Shown here: positions 50,225-59,295 of the stretch, piece by piece
How the letters are laid out: the number at the start of each line of letters is the position of its first letter
Position numbering within the stretch: the first letter of the stretch is position 1
Source of the DNA: Sedimentitalea nanhaiensis DSM 24252
GTDB taxonomy: Bacteria; Pseudomonadota; Alphaproteobacteria; Rhodobacterales; Rhodobacteraceae
Direction of reading: 5' to 3'
Length of the DNA: 64,000 nt
Assembly: GCF_000473225.1 (NCBI RefSeq)
Contig: NZ_KI421509.1
Span: 790,458 to 854,457 of the forward strand
Translations under genes and position numbers: made by a program
The notes under the pieces: generated by a model
Told to the model about the DNA's origin: nothing
What the model saw: the letters and a program-made list of their open reading frames with translations, nothing else
Database searches by the model: none

Positions 50225-51889
50225 ATGTATAGCTATTCCGAGTTCGACACCGCGTTTCTGAAAGAACGCAACGCCCAGTTCCGTGCCCAGGTCGAGCGCC
50301 GCGTTGACGGATCTTTGACCGAAGATGAATTCAAACCGCTTCGGCTGATGAATGGCGTCTATCTGCAGCTGCATGCCTATATGCTGCGTGTCGCCATTCC
50401 TTACGGCACGCTGAACAGCGCCCAGATGCGGCAGTTGGCCTTTCTCGCCGAACGGTGGGATCGGGGCTATGGGCATTTCACGACGCGCCAGAACATTCAG
50501 TACAACTGGCCCAAGCTCAGCGAGATCCCCGACATGCTGGATGCGCTGGCCGAGGTGGGCCTGCATGCGATCCAGACCAGTGGCAACACCATCCGCAACG
50601 TGACCGCGGATCACTTTGCCGGTGCCGCAGCGGACGAGGTTCTGGATCCGCGCCCGGTGGCCGAGCTGATCCGGCAATGGTCGACCGATCATCCCGAATT
50701 CCAGTTCCTGGGCCGCAAGTTCAAGATTGCCGTGACCGGCAGCGGCGATGACCGCGCCGTTATCAAAGCCCATGATATCGGTCTGCAGATCGTGCGGCAG
50801 GATGGCGAAATCGGATTTCGCGTCCTCGTTGGCGGCGGCCTGGGCCGCACTCCGATGATCGGCAAGGTGATTCGCGACTTCCTGCCCCAGGCCGATTTGT
50901 TGCCGTACCTCGAGGCCATATTGGGCGTCTATAACCTGTTGGGTCGACGTGACAACAAATACAAGGCCCGCATCAAGATCACCGTGCATGAACATGGCAT
51001 CCAAGCCATCCGCGAGCGGGTGGAGACCCTTTTCGAACGTCTGCGCCCCACCTTTGCCGGCGTCGATCAGGCCCGGCTGGATGTGATCGAAAAGGCTTTT
51101 GCCCCCCCGTCGCTGCGCAACGCGTCGTTGGCCGCCTACGAGCAGGCATATGACACCGACCCGGTGTTTCGCAGCTGGGCAGATACCAATCTCGCAGAGC
51201 ACCAGAACCAACAGCACGCCATCGTCACCATCAGCCTGAAAGCGCATGGTGCCACGCCAGGCGACGCCAGCGCCGAACAGATGCGGGCGATGGCCGACCT
51301 GGCCGAACAGTATGGTCATAACGAGCTGCGCATCAGCCACGAGCAGAACGTTATCCTGCCGCATGTGCACAAATCGGACCTCCCCGCGGTACATGCGACG
51401 CTGAAAGCCTTTGGGTTGGGCACGGCAAATATCGGCCTGATCAGTGATATCATCGCCTGCCCCGGCATGGACTACTGTGCCCTGGCCACCGCCCGCTCGA
51501 TCCCCATTGCCCAGGAAATCGCCACCCGCTTTGACGAGCTGAAGATCGAGCACGACATTGGCCAGCTCAAGATCAAGATTTCTGGCTGCATCAACGCGTG
51601 CGGGCATCACCATGTCGGACATATCGGCATCCTTGGGCTGGATCGCGCCGGAGTTGAAAATTATCAGATCACGCTGGGCGGGGACGGCACCCAGGACACA
51701 ACCCTGGGAGAGCGCGCAGGCCCCGGATTTTCAGCTGACGCGATCGTTCCAGCAATCGAGCGGCTGATCCAGGGATATCTGGACCTGCGGCTGGATGCGG
51801 ACGAGAGCTTTTTGCAGGCCTATCGGCGTCTTGGTCTGGCACCGTTCAAATCGGTGCTGTATCCTGAGGCTCGGGCCCATGCTGCTTGA
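50225..51889 (+). CDS. cysI: Nitrite/sulfite reductase, hemoprotein (assimilatory sulfite reductase)
   Basis: 554 residues, two ferredoxin-like NiR/SiR repeats with siroheme/[4Fe-4S] binding. Cluster ligands are in CPGMDYCALA (C-x5-C, near residue 417) and ISGCINACGHH (C-x3-C, near 457). The N-terminal half has the TTRQNIQYNW strand that lines the siroheme pocket. With cysH and DUF934 downstream, sulfite is the likely substrate. Electrons probably come from ferredoxin via the fpr gene further downstream, since no CysJ flavoprotein is present. AAGGA precedes the ATG; its end overlaps cysH. Confidence 0.9.
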   Translation: MYSYSEFDTAFLKERNAQFRAQVERRVDGSLTEDEFKPLRLMNGVYLQLHAYMLRVAIPYGTLNSAQMRQLAFLAERWDRGYGHFTTRQNIQYNWPKLSEIPDMLDALAEVGLHAIQTSGNTIRNVTADHFAGAAADEVLDPRPVAELIRQWSTDHPEFQFLGRKFKIAVTGSGDDRAVIKAHDIGLQIVRQDGEIGFRVLVGGGLGRTPMIGKVIRDFLPQADLLPYLEAILGVYNLLGRRDNKYKARIKITVHEHGIQAIRERVETLFERLRPTFAGVDQARLDVIEKAFAPPSLRNASLAAYEQAYDTDPVFRSWADTNLAEHQNQQHAIVTISLKAHGATPGDASAEQMRAMADLAEQYGHNELRISHEQNVILPHVHKSDLPAVHATLKAFGLGTANIGLISDIIACPGMDYCALATARSIPIAQEIATRFDELKIEHDIGQLKIKISGCINACGHHHVGHIGILGLDRAGVENYQITLGGDGTQDTTLGERAGPGFSADAIVPAIERLIQGYLDLRLDADESFLQAYRRLGLAPFKSVLYPEARAHAA

Positions 51890-52664
51890 TGCCAATAGCT
51901 TTTCCAGAACCGGGACGGCCCAAACCCCGGACACAAAAACGCCGCCAGCCACCGACTTGCAAGAGCGGGTGTGCGATCTGAACGAGCGCTACCGTCATCA
52001 CAGCGCGACGTCTGTGATGCAGGGAGCGTTGCGCGATGCCGGCAATATAGCGCTGGTATCCAGTTTCGGTGCCGAATCGGTGGTGCTTTTACATATGGTC
52101 GCGGTGCTCAATCGGCGTACACCGGTTCTGTTCATCGACACGGAAATGCTTTTCACGGATACCCTGGTCTATCAGGCCGAGGTCGCCGAGCGGTTGGACC
52201 TGCGCAATTTGCGGATCATCCGCGCCAATGACATCGCATCGCGCGACCCGGACGGAACCTTGCACCAGCGTGACACAGATGCCTGCTGCGCACTGCGCAA
52301 AACCGAACCGCTGAACCGGGCGCTGGATAGATATGACGGCTGGATCACCGGGCGCAAACGGTTTCAATCGGGCACCCGTGCTGCGTTGGACTTCTTTGAG
52401 GTCGACGAGGGAACCAGCCGGATCAAGGTCAATCCGCTGGCTCATTGGGCCCCCGACGACGTGCGCGCCTATATGGACGAGAACCGCCTGCCCCGGCACC
52501 CGCTGGTGGCAAAGGGGTATCCCTCGATCGGCTGCGCGCCCTGCACTTCGCCGGTGGCCGCTGGCGAAGACCCGCGCGCCGGCCGATGGCGCGATCAGAC
52601 CAAGGACGAATGCGGCATCCATTTTGTGAACGGCAAGATGGTCCGGACAGGAGCAACGACATGA
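51879..52664 (+). CDS. cysH: Phosphoadenylyl/adenylyl-sulfate reductase (APS type)
   Basis: 261 residues. It reduces activated sulfate to sulfite with thioredoxin. An N-terminal PP-loop domain (ALVSSFGAESVVLLHM) is followed by cysteine motifs: paired Cys in DACCALRKTEP, C-x2-C in GCAPCTSP and the catalytic Cys in ECGIHF. The CC plus CxxC set ligates a [4Fe-4S] cluster and marks an APS reductase rather than the PAPS-specific enterobacterial form. The ATG overlaps the cysI end by 11 nt and its stop overlaps the next gene (ATGA). Confidence 0.92.
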   Translation: MLLDANSFSRTGTAQTPDTKTPPATDLQERVCDLNERYRHHSATSVMQGALRDAGNIALVSSFGAESVVLLHMVAVLNRRTPVLFIDTEMLFTDTLVYQAEVAERLDLRNLRIIRANDIASRDPDGTLHQRDTDACCALRKTEPLNRALDRYDGWITGRKRFQSGTRAALDFFEVDEGTSRIKVNPLAHWAPDDVRAYMDENRLPRHPLVAKGYPSIGCAPCTSPVAAGEDPRAGRWRDQTKDECGIHFVNGKMVRTGATT

Positions 52665-53065
52665 CAGTGATCGTAACCGATACCGGCTTTGGGCCGGATG
52701 ACTGGACGCACGGCTATTGTGTGCCCGGCGATGCCGCAAACGACCCCCTGGCGCTGGATCTGGCATCGGACACCGATCCATCCGAGATCGCCCTCCCTCC
52801 GGGGCTGAAAATGATCCGCATCGACTTTCCCAACTTTGCAGATGGGCGTGGTTTCACCATTGCACGGCACCTGCGTCTGGCCGGCTACGGCGGTCGTCTG
52901 CGCGCCAGGGGACATGTGCTGGCGGATCAATACGCCATGGCCCGCCGGTCGGGGTTTGACGAAGTCGAGATCGACGATGCGCTGGCCGCACGACAGCCAC
53001 AGGATCAGTGGCTGGCGCGCGCCAATTGGCGCGATCACGACTATCAGACCCGCCTGCGCGGCTGA
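52661..53065 (+). CDS. DUF934 protein (oxidoreductase-associated)
   Basis: 134 residues of DUF934, with the conserved GLKMIRIDFPNFADGRGF and LRARGHVLADQYAMARRSGF core. The family occurs almost only in cysI/cysH operons and is assumed to assist sulfite reduction or electron delivery. Translationally coupled to cysH by ATGA overlap. Confidence 0.88.
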   Translation: MTVIVTDTGFGPDDWTHGYCVPGDAANDPLALDLASDTDPSEIALPPGLKMIRIDFPNFADGRGFTIARHLRLAGYGGRLRARGHVLADQYAMARRSGFDEVEIDDALAARQPQDQWLARANWRDHDYQTRLRG

Positions 53066-53134
53066 TTGACCTTTCCCTGACCTAAATCAAAGCTTAATCA
53101 GAGGTGTCGGCCTAACAGACCGGCAGTGTAAACG

Positions 53135-53977
53135 ATGACAGAGATGACTCCCGTGCCCCAAGCCGCCACCGACGCCACGCCCGTCAAGACACCCGCCCTG
53201 CCCGACGCCCAGACCGTTACGGCGGTAAAACACTGGACCGACCGGCTGTTTTCGTTCCGGGTGACACGGCCCAAAACCCTGCGGTTCCGGTCGGGTGAAT
53301 TCGTCATGATCGGGTTGTTGGGCGATAACGGCAAACCGCTGCTACGGGCCTATTCCATTGCCAGCCCCGCTTGGGATGACGAGTTGGAGTTCTACTCGAT
53401 CAAGGTGCAGGACGGTCCACTGACCAGCAAACTGCAGCATATCCAGCCGGGCGACGAAATCATCCTGCGCCCAAAGCCTGTCGGCACGCTGGTTCATGAT
53501 GCGCTGATTCCCGGCAAGCGCATCTGGTTCTTTGCCACCGGGACCGGCTTTGCCCCGTTTGCGTCCCTGCTGCGCGAGCCAGCGACCTACGAGAACTATG
53601 ACGAGGTCGTCGTAACCCACACCTGCCGCGATGTGGCCGAGCTGGAATATGGGCGCCAGCTGATAGAAAACCTTCGGCAGGACGAGATGATGATGGAATT
53701 GCTGGGGGCCGAGAACCTGAACAAGATCCGCTATTATCCAACGACGACGCGCGAACAAAGTCCAAAGATGGGCCGAATCACAAATCTGTTGAAAGACGGC
53801 ACCGTGTTCGCCGATCTCGGCATCCCGCCGATCAATGCCGAGACCGACAGAGCAATGGTTTGCGGTTCGCTGGGGTTTAACATTGACCTCAAAGAGGTCC
53901 TCGAAGGCTTTGGCCTGCGCGAAGGCGCCAATTCCGACCCCAAGGAATACGTCGTCGAAAAGGCCTTTGTCGGCTGA
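53135..53977 (+). CDS. fpr: Ferredoxin--NADP+ reductase
   Basis: 280 residues. FAD domain RAYSIASPAWDDELEF near residue 72 (R-x-Y-S) and NADP domain with GTGFAPFASLLREP near 135 and AMVCGSLGFNIDLKE near 245, ending in the short VEKAFVG tail typical of bacterial FPRs. The N-terminal 25 residues (Pro/Ala-rich) extend beyond the fold. It closes the sulfur operon and plausibly supplies NADPH-derived electrons through ferredoxin to CysI. A factor-independent terminator follows at 54045. Confidence 0.9.
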   Translation: MTEMTPVPQAATDATPVKTPALPDAQTVTAVKHWTDRLFSFRVTRPKTLRFRSGEFVMIGLLGDNGKPLLRAYSIASPAWDDELEFYSIKVQDGPLTSKLQHIQPGDEIILRPKPVGTLVHDALIPGKRIWFFATGTGFAPFASLLREPATYENYDEVVVTHTCRDVAELEYGRQLIENLRQDEMMMELLGAENLNKIRYYPTTTREQSPKMGRITNLLKDGTVFADLGIPPINAETDRAMVCGSLGFNIDLKEVLEGFGLREGANSDPKEYVVEKAFVG

Positions 53978-54044
53978 TCAACCGGAAAATTGATCGAGTT
54001 GCGTTCGTCGTCCGGTCACGATCGCCCCGATCCGCATTCGCCTG

Positions 54045-54080
54045 ACCGCCCAACCCAGGCTGGGCGGTTCCTGTTTCTGT
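54045..54080 (+). terminator. Rho-independent terminator after fpr
   Basis: ACCGCCCA-ACCCAGGC-TGGGCGGT, a perfect 8-bp stem followed by a T-rich tract (TCCTGTTTCTGTTT). It closes the cys/fpr operon. Confidence 0.75.
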
Positions 54081-54091
54081 TTAAACGCGCA

Positions 54092-54832
54092 TCACAGATT
54101 CAGCGCCGATCTGACCTGATCCAGAATGCCCTTGAGCATATCCGGGTTATCGCGCGCCTGGCCGAGACCGGTTTTCAACGTGGTTTTCTGAACCGCACCG
54201 AGGTCCGAACCATCGATGGCCTCGATCACCTTGTCATAGTCGAACCTATCCACGGTCAGCAGTTCGGACAAATTGCTGCTGGCCGCATTGGTTGCGTCGG
54301 TTGCCGCCCCTGCCGTATCGGAAGCCGCTGCTTCAGCTCTGCTGGCAGTATCTGACGCCGCTTGGGTCGCGTCACTGGCGACGTCTGAGGCCACTCCTGC
54401 GGCATCGCTGGCTGCCTCCGAGGCCGCCTCGGTCACATCATTGGCCGTGTCGGTGACAACCGCCGTTGCATCACTGACCGCATCAGATACGGCCCCTGCC
54501 GCGTCGCTACCGGCCTGTTCAGCCGCCTGAACAGCCTCGCTTGCCGCTTCTGCAACCGACTCGGCGGCTTCGGTTGCCGTCTCTGTTGCATCGCTAACAG
54601 CTTGGGCGGCATCATCGGCCACTGAAGCGGCCTCATCTTTGACCGCATCGACAACCGCCTGCACGTTCTTGACTGCTTGGTCGACCACGGTCTCCGGCTC
54701 GGGCGTGGCCACTTGTTCGGGGGTCGGCGTCACAGTCGCTTCGGGCCGCGTGGGCTGTTGCTGATTGCTGTACCAGGTATATCCCGCAAAAACGACAAGC
54801 GCTGCGGCGACGATCCATGTGATTGGCTTCAC
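54092..54832 (-). CDS. Membrane-anchored Ala/Ser/Asp repeat protein
   Basis: 246 residues. Start is a GTG at 54832, set by AGGAGG; the ATG 3 nt upstream is out of frame. An N-terminal signal anchor (ITWIVAAALVVFAGYTWY) is followed by a Pro/Thr linker and about 130 residues of Ala-rich repeats (SDAA, ASD, TEAA units), predicted long amphipathic helix and LEA-like. A globular C-terminal domain of about 55 residues (LLTVDRFDYDKVIEAIDGSD and following) ends the protein. Likely periplasmic or envelope-spanning; no known function. Divergent from infC. Confidence 0.75.
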   Translation of the reverse strand: MKPITWIVAAALVVFAGYTWYSNQQQPTRPEATVTPTPEQVATPEPETVVDQAVKNVQAVVDAVKDEAASVADDAAQAVSDATETATEAAESVAEAASEAVQAAEQAGSDAAGAVSDAVSDATAVVTDTANDVTEAASEAASDAAGVASDVASDATQAASDTASRAEAAASDTAGAATDATNAASSNLSELLTVDRFDYDKVIEAIDGSDLGAVQKTTLKTGLGQARDNPDMLKGILDQVRSALNL

Positions 54833-55022
54833 TTCATTTCCTCCTGAAATTCTGCCCGGCCCGCACGACGCGTGCCGAATGCCCTCTAGGTGGCGCAAGC
54901 ACGGAGCATGAACAAGGGGGAGCAGGCGCAGATTGCATCATGCGGTTCAGTTCGGCGAAGATTTGCGACTTGAACCGAAGCCCGCCAATAGATAGGTTTG
55001 CGCTTCAGATATCGCAACGATC

Positions 55023-55028
55023 AAAGGA
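55023..55028 (+). promoter_or_regulatory. Ribosome site deciding the infC ATA start
   Basis: AAAGGA, with 8 nt to the ATA at 55037. This is ideal spacing for that codon. There is no ATG or GTG in frame between the preceding TTG at 54998 and the conserved N-terminus. Confidence 0.65.
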
Positions 55029-55036
55029 CCGATTCC

Positions 55037-55585
55037 ATAGCCCGCAGACCCCACAACGCGCCGCCAACCCGTGACACTGGCCCGCGCGTCAATGAGAACA
55101 TTCGCTCCCATGAAATCCGCCTGATTGGCGCTGACGGTGAAAACGCAGGTGTCGTCAGCCCCGCACGCGCTATGGAAATGGCCGCCGAAGCCGGTTTGGA
55201 CCTGGTCGAAATCTCGCCCAATGCCAATCCGCCGGTATGCAAAATCATGGATTTCGGAAAATTCAAATACGAAACCCAGAAACGCGAAGCCGAAGCCCGC
55301 AAGAAGCAAAAGATCATCGAGATCAAGGAAGTGAAATTCCGCCCCAACACGGACACGCATGACTATGAAGTCAAAATGCGAAACGTGTTCAAGTTTCTTG
55401 AAAACGGCGACAAGGTCAAAGTCACCTTGCGATTTCGGGGTCGCGAAATGGCGCACCAGAATTTGGGGCGTGAATTGCTGGAACGGGTCGCCGAGGACAC
55501 CAAGGAAATCGGGCGGATCGAGAACTTTCCGAAAATGGAAGGCCGCCAGATGATAATGCTGATCGGCCCCCTGCCGAACAAGTAG
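55037..55585 (+). CDS. infC: Translation initiation factor IF-3, non-standard ATA start
   Basis: 182 residues. IF-3 prevents 50S joining and checks start-codon pairing on the 30S subunit. The N-domain ([19 protein letters not shown]), linker helix ([20 protein letters not shown]) and C-domain ([18 protein letters not shown]) are full length. The family's N-terminus ARRPHNAPP aligns right after an ATA codon at 55037 with AAAGGA 8 nt upstream. Rare starts (AUU in E. coli) are used in infC so that IF-3 represses its own translation. A TTG at 54998 would add 13 residues without family support. A strong terminator follows. Confidence 0.9.
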   Translation: MARRPHNAPPTRDTGPRVNENIRSHEIRLIGADGENAGVVSPARAMEMAAEAGLDLVEISPNANPPVCKIMDFGKFKYETQKREAEARKKQKIIEIKEVKFRPNTDTHDYEVKMRNVFKFLENGDKVKVTLRFRGREMAHQNLGRELLERVAEDTKEIGRIENFPKMEGRQMIMLIGPLPNK

Positions 55586-55632
55586 AGACGACACCAGGAA
55601 CTTTATGTTCTGCCAGGTAGACAATAATCAAG

Positions 55633-55660
55633 ATCCCTGTCTTCGGACGGGGATTTTTTT
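55633..55660 (+). terminator. Rho-independent terminator after infC
   Basis: ATCCCTGTC-TTCG-GACGGGGAT, a 9-bp stem closed by a UUCG tetraloop and followed by seven Ts. An unambiguous intrinsic terminator about 50 bp after the infC stop. Confidence 0.92.
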
Positions 55661-55771
55661 CTTCGACTGTCTGGACTCCCCTTCGGAGGGTACGGGCTGC
55701 TTCCCGCTCAAAGAATGGGGGCCAGGGATACCGCCGGCGACTGAAGAGGCGCAGCGACCGCCCCCCGTTCG

Positions 55772-56185
55772 TCAGGGACCGATTATGAAGCGATCCGGCG
55801 AATAATCGTCGCCCAGCCCCAGGTCGGGTTTGCCTTCGTCGAATGCTTGCTCGGACAGATCGGGCAGAAACTCTGCCTTCACCAATGCAAGCGAACGGGT
55901 CAGACCGGTTTGCGCATCGACGCCCAGTGGGCTCCAGGTCGCATGACCGTTACGCAAGACCGTTTCCACGGCCGCCAGATCAATCCCCAAAATATTCTGC
56001 TTCAACGCGGCGGGACCGGACGCAAGGAAAAGTGGGGCTACGCCACGTCGTTCCAGAGAAGACAGCGGGTCAACCTGTATGGCCAGAACGCGGATCTGAG
56101 ATTGGGAGACCGGCGTAATGGTCGCCGCAGTCGCAAACAGTGGCAGCGCCGCGAATGCGGCAGCAACGAGAGTGAGTCTGAACAA
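55772..56185 (-). CDS. Exported hypothetical protein
   Basis: About 137 residues. The chosen start is the TTG at 56185 with GAGGAAA 6-8 nt upstream, which puts a signal peptide at the terminus (FRLTLVAAAFAALPLFATAA, cleaved near residue 20). A GTG at 56236 would add 17 polar residues and lacks a ribosome site. The mature part has no motif I know: a TPVSQSQIRVLAIQVDPL strand, then a helical middle and an acidic end. It shares the strand with acnA upstream but is separated by a terminator. Confidence 0.6.
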   Translation of the reverse strand: MFRLTLVAAAFAALPLFATAATITPVSQSQIRVLAIQVDPLSSLERRGVAPLFLASGPAALKQNILGIDLAAVETVLRNGHATWSPLGVDAQTGLTRSLALVKAEFLPDLSEQAFDEGKPDLGLGDDYSPDRFIIGP

Positions 56186-56239
56186 GTGGATTTCCTCAAT
56201 ACCGGCGATTCTTCTGCGGTTGGGGACAGTTGACACATA

Positions 56240-56280
56240 AACGTCAAAACAAAAAGACGCCCCATCGGAATGAGGCGTCT
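56240..56280 (-). terminator. Rho-independent terminator of acnA
   Basis: On the minus strand AGACGCC-TCATTCCGATGG-GGCGTCT followed by TTTTGTTTTG: 7-bp stem and T-run, 20 bp after the acnA stop. Confidence 0.85.
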
Positions 56281-56299
56281 TTTGTGAACGGGTGTTGAT

Positions 56300-59047
56300 C
56301 TAGGCCGATTTTGCCAGGTTTCTCAGCACATAATGCAGCACGCCCCCATGTTCGATATACTCGATCTCGATGGCGGTATCGATCCGGCACTTCAGCATGA
56401 CGGTCGTTTCGCGCCCATCCGCATAGGTGATGGTGCACGGCACCTCTTGCAGCGGTTGGATCGTGTCCAGCCCGTGGATCGCGACGGTTTCATCCCCGGT
56501 CAGGTTCAACGATTTGCGGGTGTCGCCGCCGGTGAATTCGAACGGGATGACGCCCATGCCAACCAGATTCGAACGGTGGATTCGCTCGAAGCTCTCGGCG
56601 ATCACGGCCTTGACCCCCAGAAGCGCCGTACCCTTTGCGGCCCAGTCGCGCGACGATCCCGCCCCATATTGTTCGCCACCAAAGATCACCAGCGGAACGC
56701 CCGCGTCCTGATAGGCCATGGCGGCGTCGAAGATCGAGGTTTGCGCCCCATCCGGCCCTTTGGTGTACCCGCCTTCGACCCCCTCGAGCATCTCGTTCTT
56801 GATGCGGATGTTGGCGAAAGTCCCGCGCATCATCACTTCGTGGTTGCCGCGGCGACTGCCATAGGAGTTGAATTCGCGCACCGGAACCTGACGGTCGATC
56901 AGATATTGGCCGGCAGGCGTTGCATCCTTGAACGATCCTGCCGGGCTGATGTGATCGGTCGTGATCATGTCACCCAACAATGCCAGCACGCGGGCCCCTT
57001 CGATATTGGTGATCGTCCCAGGCTCGGCGCTCATGCCCTGAAAATAGGGCGGGTTCTGCACATAGGTCGATGTCGGTGGCCAGTCATAGGTCTGGCTGTC
57101 GGTGGTTTCGACCGATTGCCATTTCTCGTCGCCCTTGAACACATCAGCATATTTGGTCAGGAACGCTTCGCGAGTGACGGTCTGTTGAACCAGATCCGCA
57201 ATCTCCTTGGTGGTTGGCCAGATGTCCTTGAGATAGACATCATTGCCGTCCCTGTCCTGCCCCAGCGGATCATTCACCATGTCCACGTTCATGTCACCGG
57301 CCAGCGCATAGGCCACCACAAGCGGCGGGCTGGCCAGGTAGTTGGCGCGCACGTCCGGGCTGATGCGGCCTTCAAAGTTGCGGTTGCCGGACAAAACGCT
57401 GGTCGCGACCAGATCGCCTGCGGCAATAGCTTCGGACAGTTCTTTCTGGATCGGACCCGAGTTGCCGATACAGGTGGTGCAACCATAGCCCACCAGGTTG
57501 AAGCCGATAGCGTCCAGATCCTCTTGCAGGCCAGCGGCCTCAAGATAGGCGGACACGACCTGCGACCCCGGAGCCAGCGAGGTTTTCACCCAGGGCTTGC
57601 GGGTCAGCCCCAGCGCACGCGCCTTGCGCGCCACCAGACCCGCACCGATCATCACATAGGGATTCGAGGTGTTGGTACAGGAGGTGATCGAGGCAATTAC
57701 AACCGAGCCGTCCCGCAGTTCATAGTCTTCGCCCGCGACCTTGATCGATTTGCGCGGGTCCTGCGCCGGAACCGGTGTGGGGCCTTCGTCGGCCATATCC
57801 TGCGCCGCCTGATGAGTGTCGATGCCGCGATACTCGGCCACCACGTCCAGAAAGGCCGGGGCCGCCTTGTCCAGTGTCGTATAATCCTGCGGACGCTTGG
57901 GGCCGGAAATCGCCGGAACGATCGTGCCCATGTCCAGTGTCAGCGTATCGGTATAGATCGGTGCATAGCCCTCATCACGCCACATGCCATTTTCCTTGGC
58001 ATATGCCTCGACCAGCGCCACCCGATCCTCGTCGCGACCGGTAGTGCGCAGATACCGCAGCGTCTCGTTATCGATCGGGAAGAAGCCGCAGGTCGCACCG
58101 TATTCCGGGGCCATGTTGGCGATGGTGGCCCGGTCCGCGAGCGGCAGATGGTCCAGCCCCGCGCCATAGAATTCGACAAACTTGCCGACGACGCCCTTGG
58201 CGCGCAGCATTTCCACGACTTTCAGCACCAGGTCAGTCCCTGTCGTACCTTCCATCATCCTTCCGGTCAGCTCAAAGCCGACGACTTCGGGGATCAGCAT
58301 CGAAATCGGTTGGCCCAGCATCGCAGCTTCGGCCTCGATACCGCCAACGCCCCAACCCAGCACAGCGGCACCGTTGACCATGGTGGTGTGGCTGTCCGTT
58401 CCCACCAGCGTATCGGGATAGGCGACTTCATCGCCGTTCTGATCCACGTCGGTCCAGACGGTCTGCGACAGGTATTCCAGGTTGACCTGGTGACAGATGC
58501 CGGTGCCCGGCGGCACAACGCGGAAGTTGTTGAACGCGCCCTGCCCCCATTTCAGGAACTGATAGCGCTCCATGTTGCGCTCATACTCCCGGTCCACGTT
58601 CATCTGAAACGCGCGAGGGTTGCCGAATTCGTCGATCATGACCGAGTGGTCGATGACCAGATCGACCGGGTTCAGCGGGTTGATCTTTTCCGCATCCCCG
58701 CCCAATGCCACGATACCGTCGCGCATCGCCGCCAAATCGACCACGGCGGGAACGCCGGTGAAATCCTGCATAAGCACCCGGGCCGGACGATAAGCGATTT
58801 CGCGCGGATTCTTGCCGCCCTTGGCACCCCATTCAGCAAAGGCCTTGATGTCCTCGACGCTGACGGTCTTGCCGTCCTCAAAGCGCAGCATGTTCTCCAG
58901 CACCACCTTGAGTGCGGCTGGCAAGTTGCTGAATTCGCCCAAACCGGCCTGGGTCGCGGCCGGGATCGAGTAATACGAGATTGTCTTGCCATTCACGCTC
59001 AGGGTTTTGCGTGTTTTGGCGGTGTCCAGTCCGACTGTGATGGGCAT
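56300..59047 (-). CDS. acnA: Aconitate hydratase A
   Basis: 915 residues; isomerises citrate to isocitrate in the TCA cycle. The [4Fe-4S] ligands are visible as SCTNTS (near residue 450) and GCTTCIGNSG (two Cys near 517). The substrate-binding set includes GTDSHTTM near residue 215, and the swivelling C-terminal domain carries GAGSSRDWAAKG near 790. A GGAGG site sets the ATG at 59047. Monocistronic, with a terminator at its 3' end and a tandem repeat element upstream. Acts in the cytoplasm. Confidence 0.96.
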   Translation of the reverse strand: MPITVGLDTAKTRKTLSVNGKTISYYSIPAATQAGLGEFSNLPAALKVVLENMLRFEDGKTVSVEDIKAFAEWGAKGGKNPREIAYRPARVLMQDFTGVPAVVDLAAMRDGIVALGGDAEKINPLNPVDLVIDHSVMIDEFGNPRAFQMNVDREYERNMERYQFLKWGQGAFNNFRVVPPGTGICHQVNLEYLSQTVWTDVDQNGDEVAYPDTLVGTDSHTTMVNGAAVLGWGVGGIEAEAAMLGQPISMLIPEVVGFELTGRMMEGTTGTDLVLKVVEMLRAKGVVGKFVEFYGAGLDHLPLADRATIANMAPEYGATCGFFPIDNETLRYLRTTGRDEDRVALVEAYAKENGMWRDEGYAPIYTDTLTLDMGTIVPAISGPKRPQDYTTLDKAAPAFLDVVAEYRGIDTHQAAQDMADEGPTPVPAQDPRKSIKVAGEDYELRDGSVVIASITSCTNTSNPYVMIGAGLVARKARALGLTRKPWVKTSLAPGSQVVSAYLEAAGLQEDLDAIGFNLVGYGCTTCIGNSGPIQKELSEAIAAGDLVATSVLSGNRNFEGRISPDVRANYLASPPLVVAYALAGDMNVDMVNDPLGQDRDGNDVYLKDIWPTTKEIADLVQQTVTREAFLTKYADVFKGDEKWQSVETTDSQTYDWPPTSTYVQNPPYFQGMSAEPGTITNIEGARVLALLGDMITTDHISPAGSFKDATPAGQYLIDRQVPVREFNSYGSRRGNHEVMMRGTFANIRIKNEMLEGVEGGYTKGPDGAQTSIFDAAMAYQDAGVPLVIFGGEQYGAGSSRDWAAKGTALLGVKAVIAESFERIHRSNLVGMGVIPFEFTGGDTRKSLNLTGDETVAIHGLDTIQPLQEVPCTITYADGRETTVMLKCRIDTAIEIEYIEHGGVLHYVLRNLAKSA

Positions 59048-59151
59048 CTGGTGGCCTCCCTCTGAAAAGTCGTGCAAGTTGGGAATTCGCTGCGGGATGT
59101 CTGCATCACCCATGGCTTGGGATCAATAGCGATCCTTCAGGTGCGACGATT

Positions 59152-59171
59152 TTGTATACCATTGTACACCA
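59152..59171. repeat. Tandem 10-bp direct repeat upstream of acnA
   Basis: TTGTATACCA followed immediately by TTGTACACCA (one mismatch), one helical turn apart, about 105 bp before the acnA start. The TGTATAC/TGTACAC core resembles half-sites of GntR-type regulators; a regulatory role is inferred. Confidence 0.45.
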
Positions 59172-59295
59172 AAAAATTTTACAATTGTGCGACAGCATCG
59201 CGATCCGCAGACAAATTGGTCTCAAGAAACCTTGATTGGCCATGATGGTGGCACACAGTTAGACCAAAAAGACAGTCACAGGAAATCTGGTTACG

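Noticed and set aside
53077-53090. FNR-like box CTGAC-N4-ATCAA upstream of fpr
   Set aside because: Only the right half-site is perfect (left 3 of 5), and it lies in an intra-operon gap, so chance is more likely.
56333-59065. 910-codon plus-strand frame opposite acnA
   Set aside because: Antisense shadow of aconitase; no ribosome site, no domains, very high His/Arg content.
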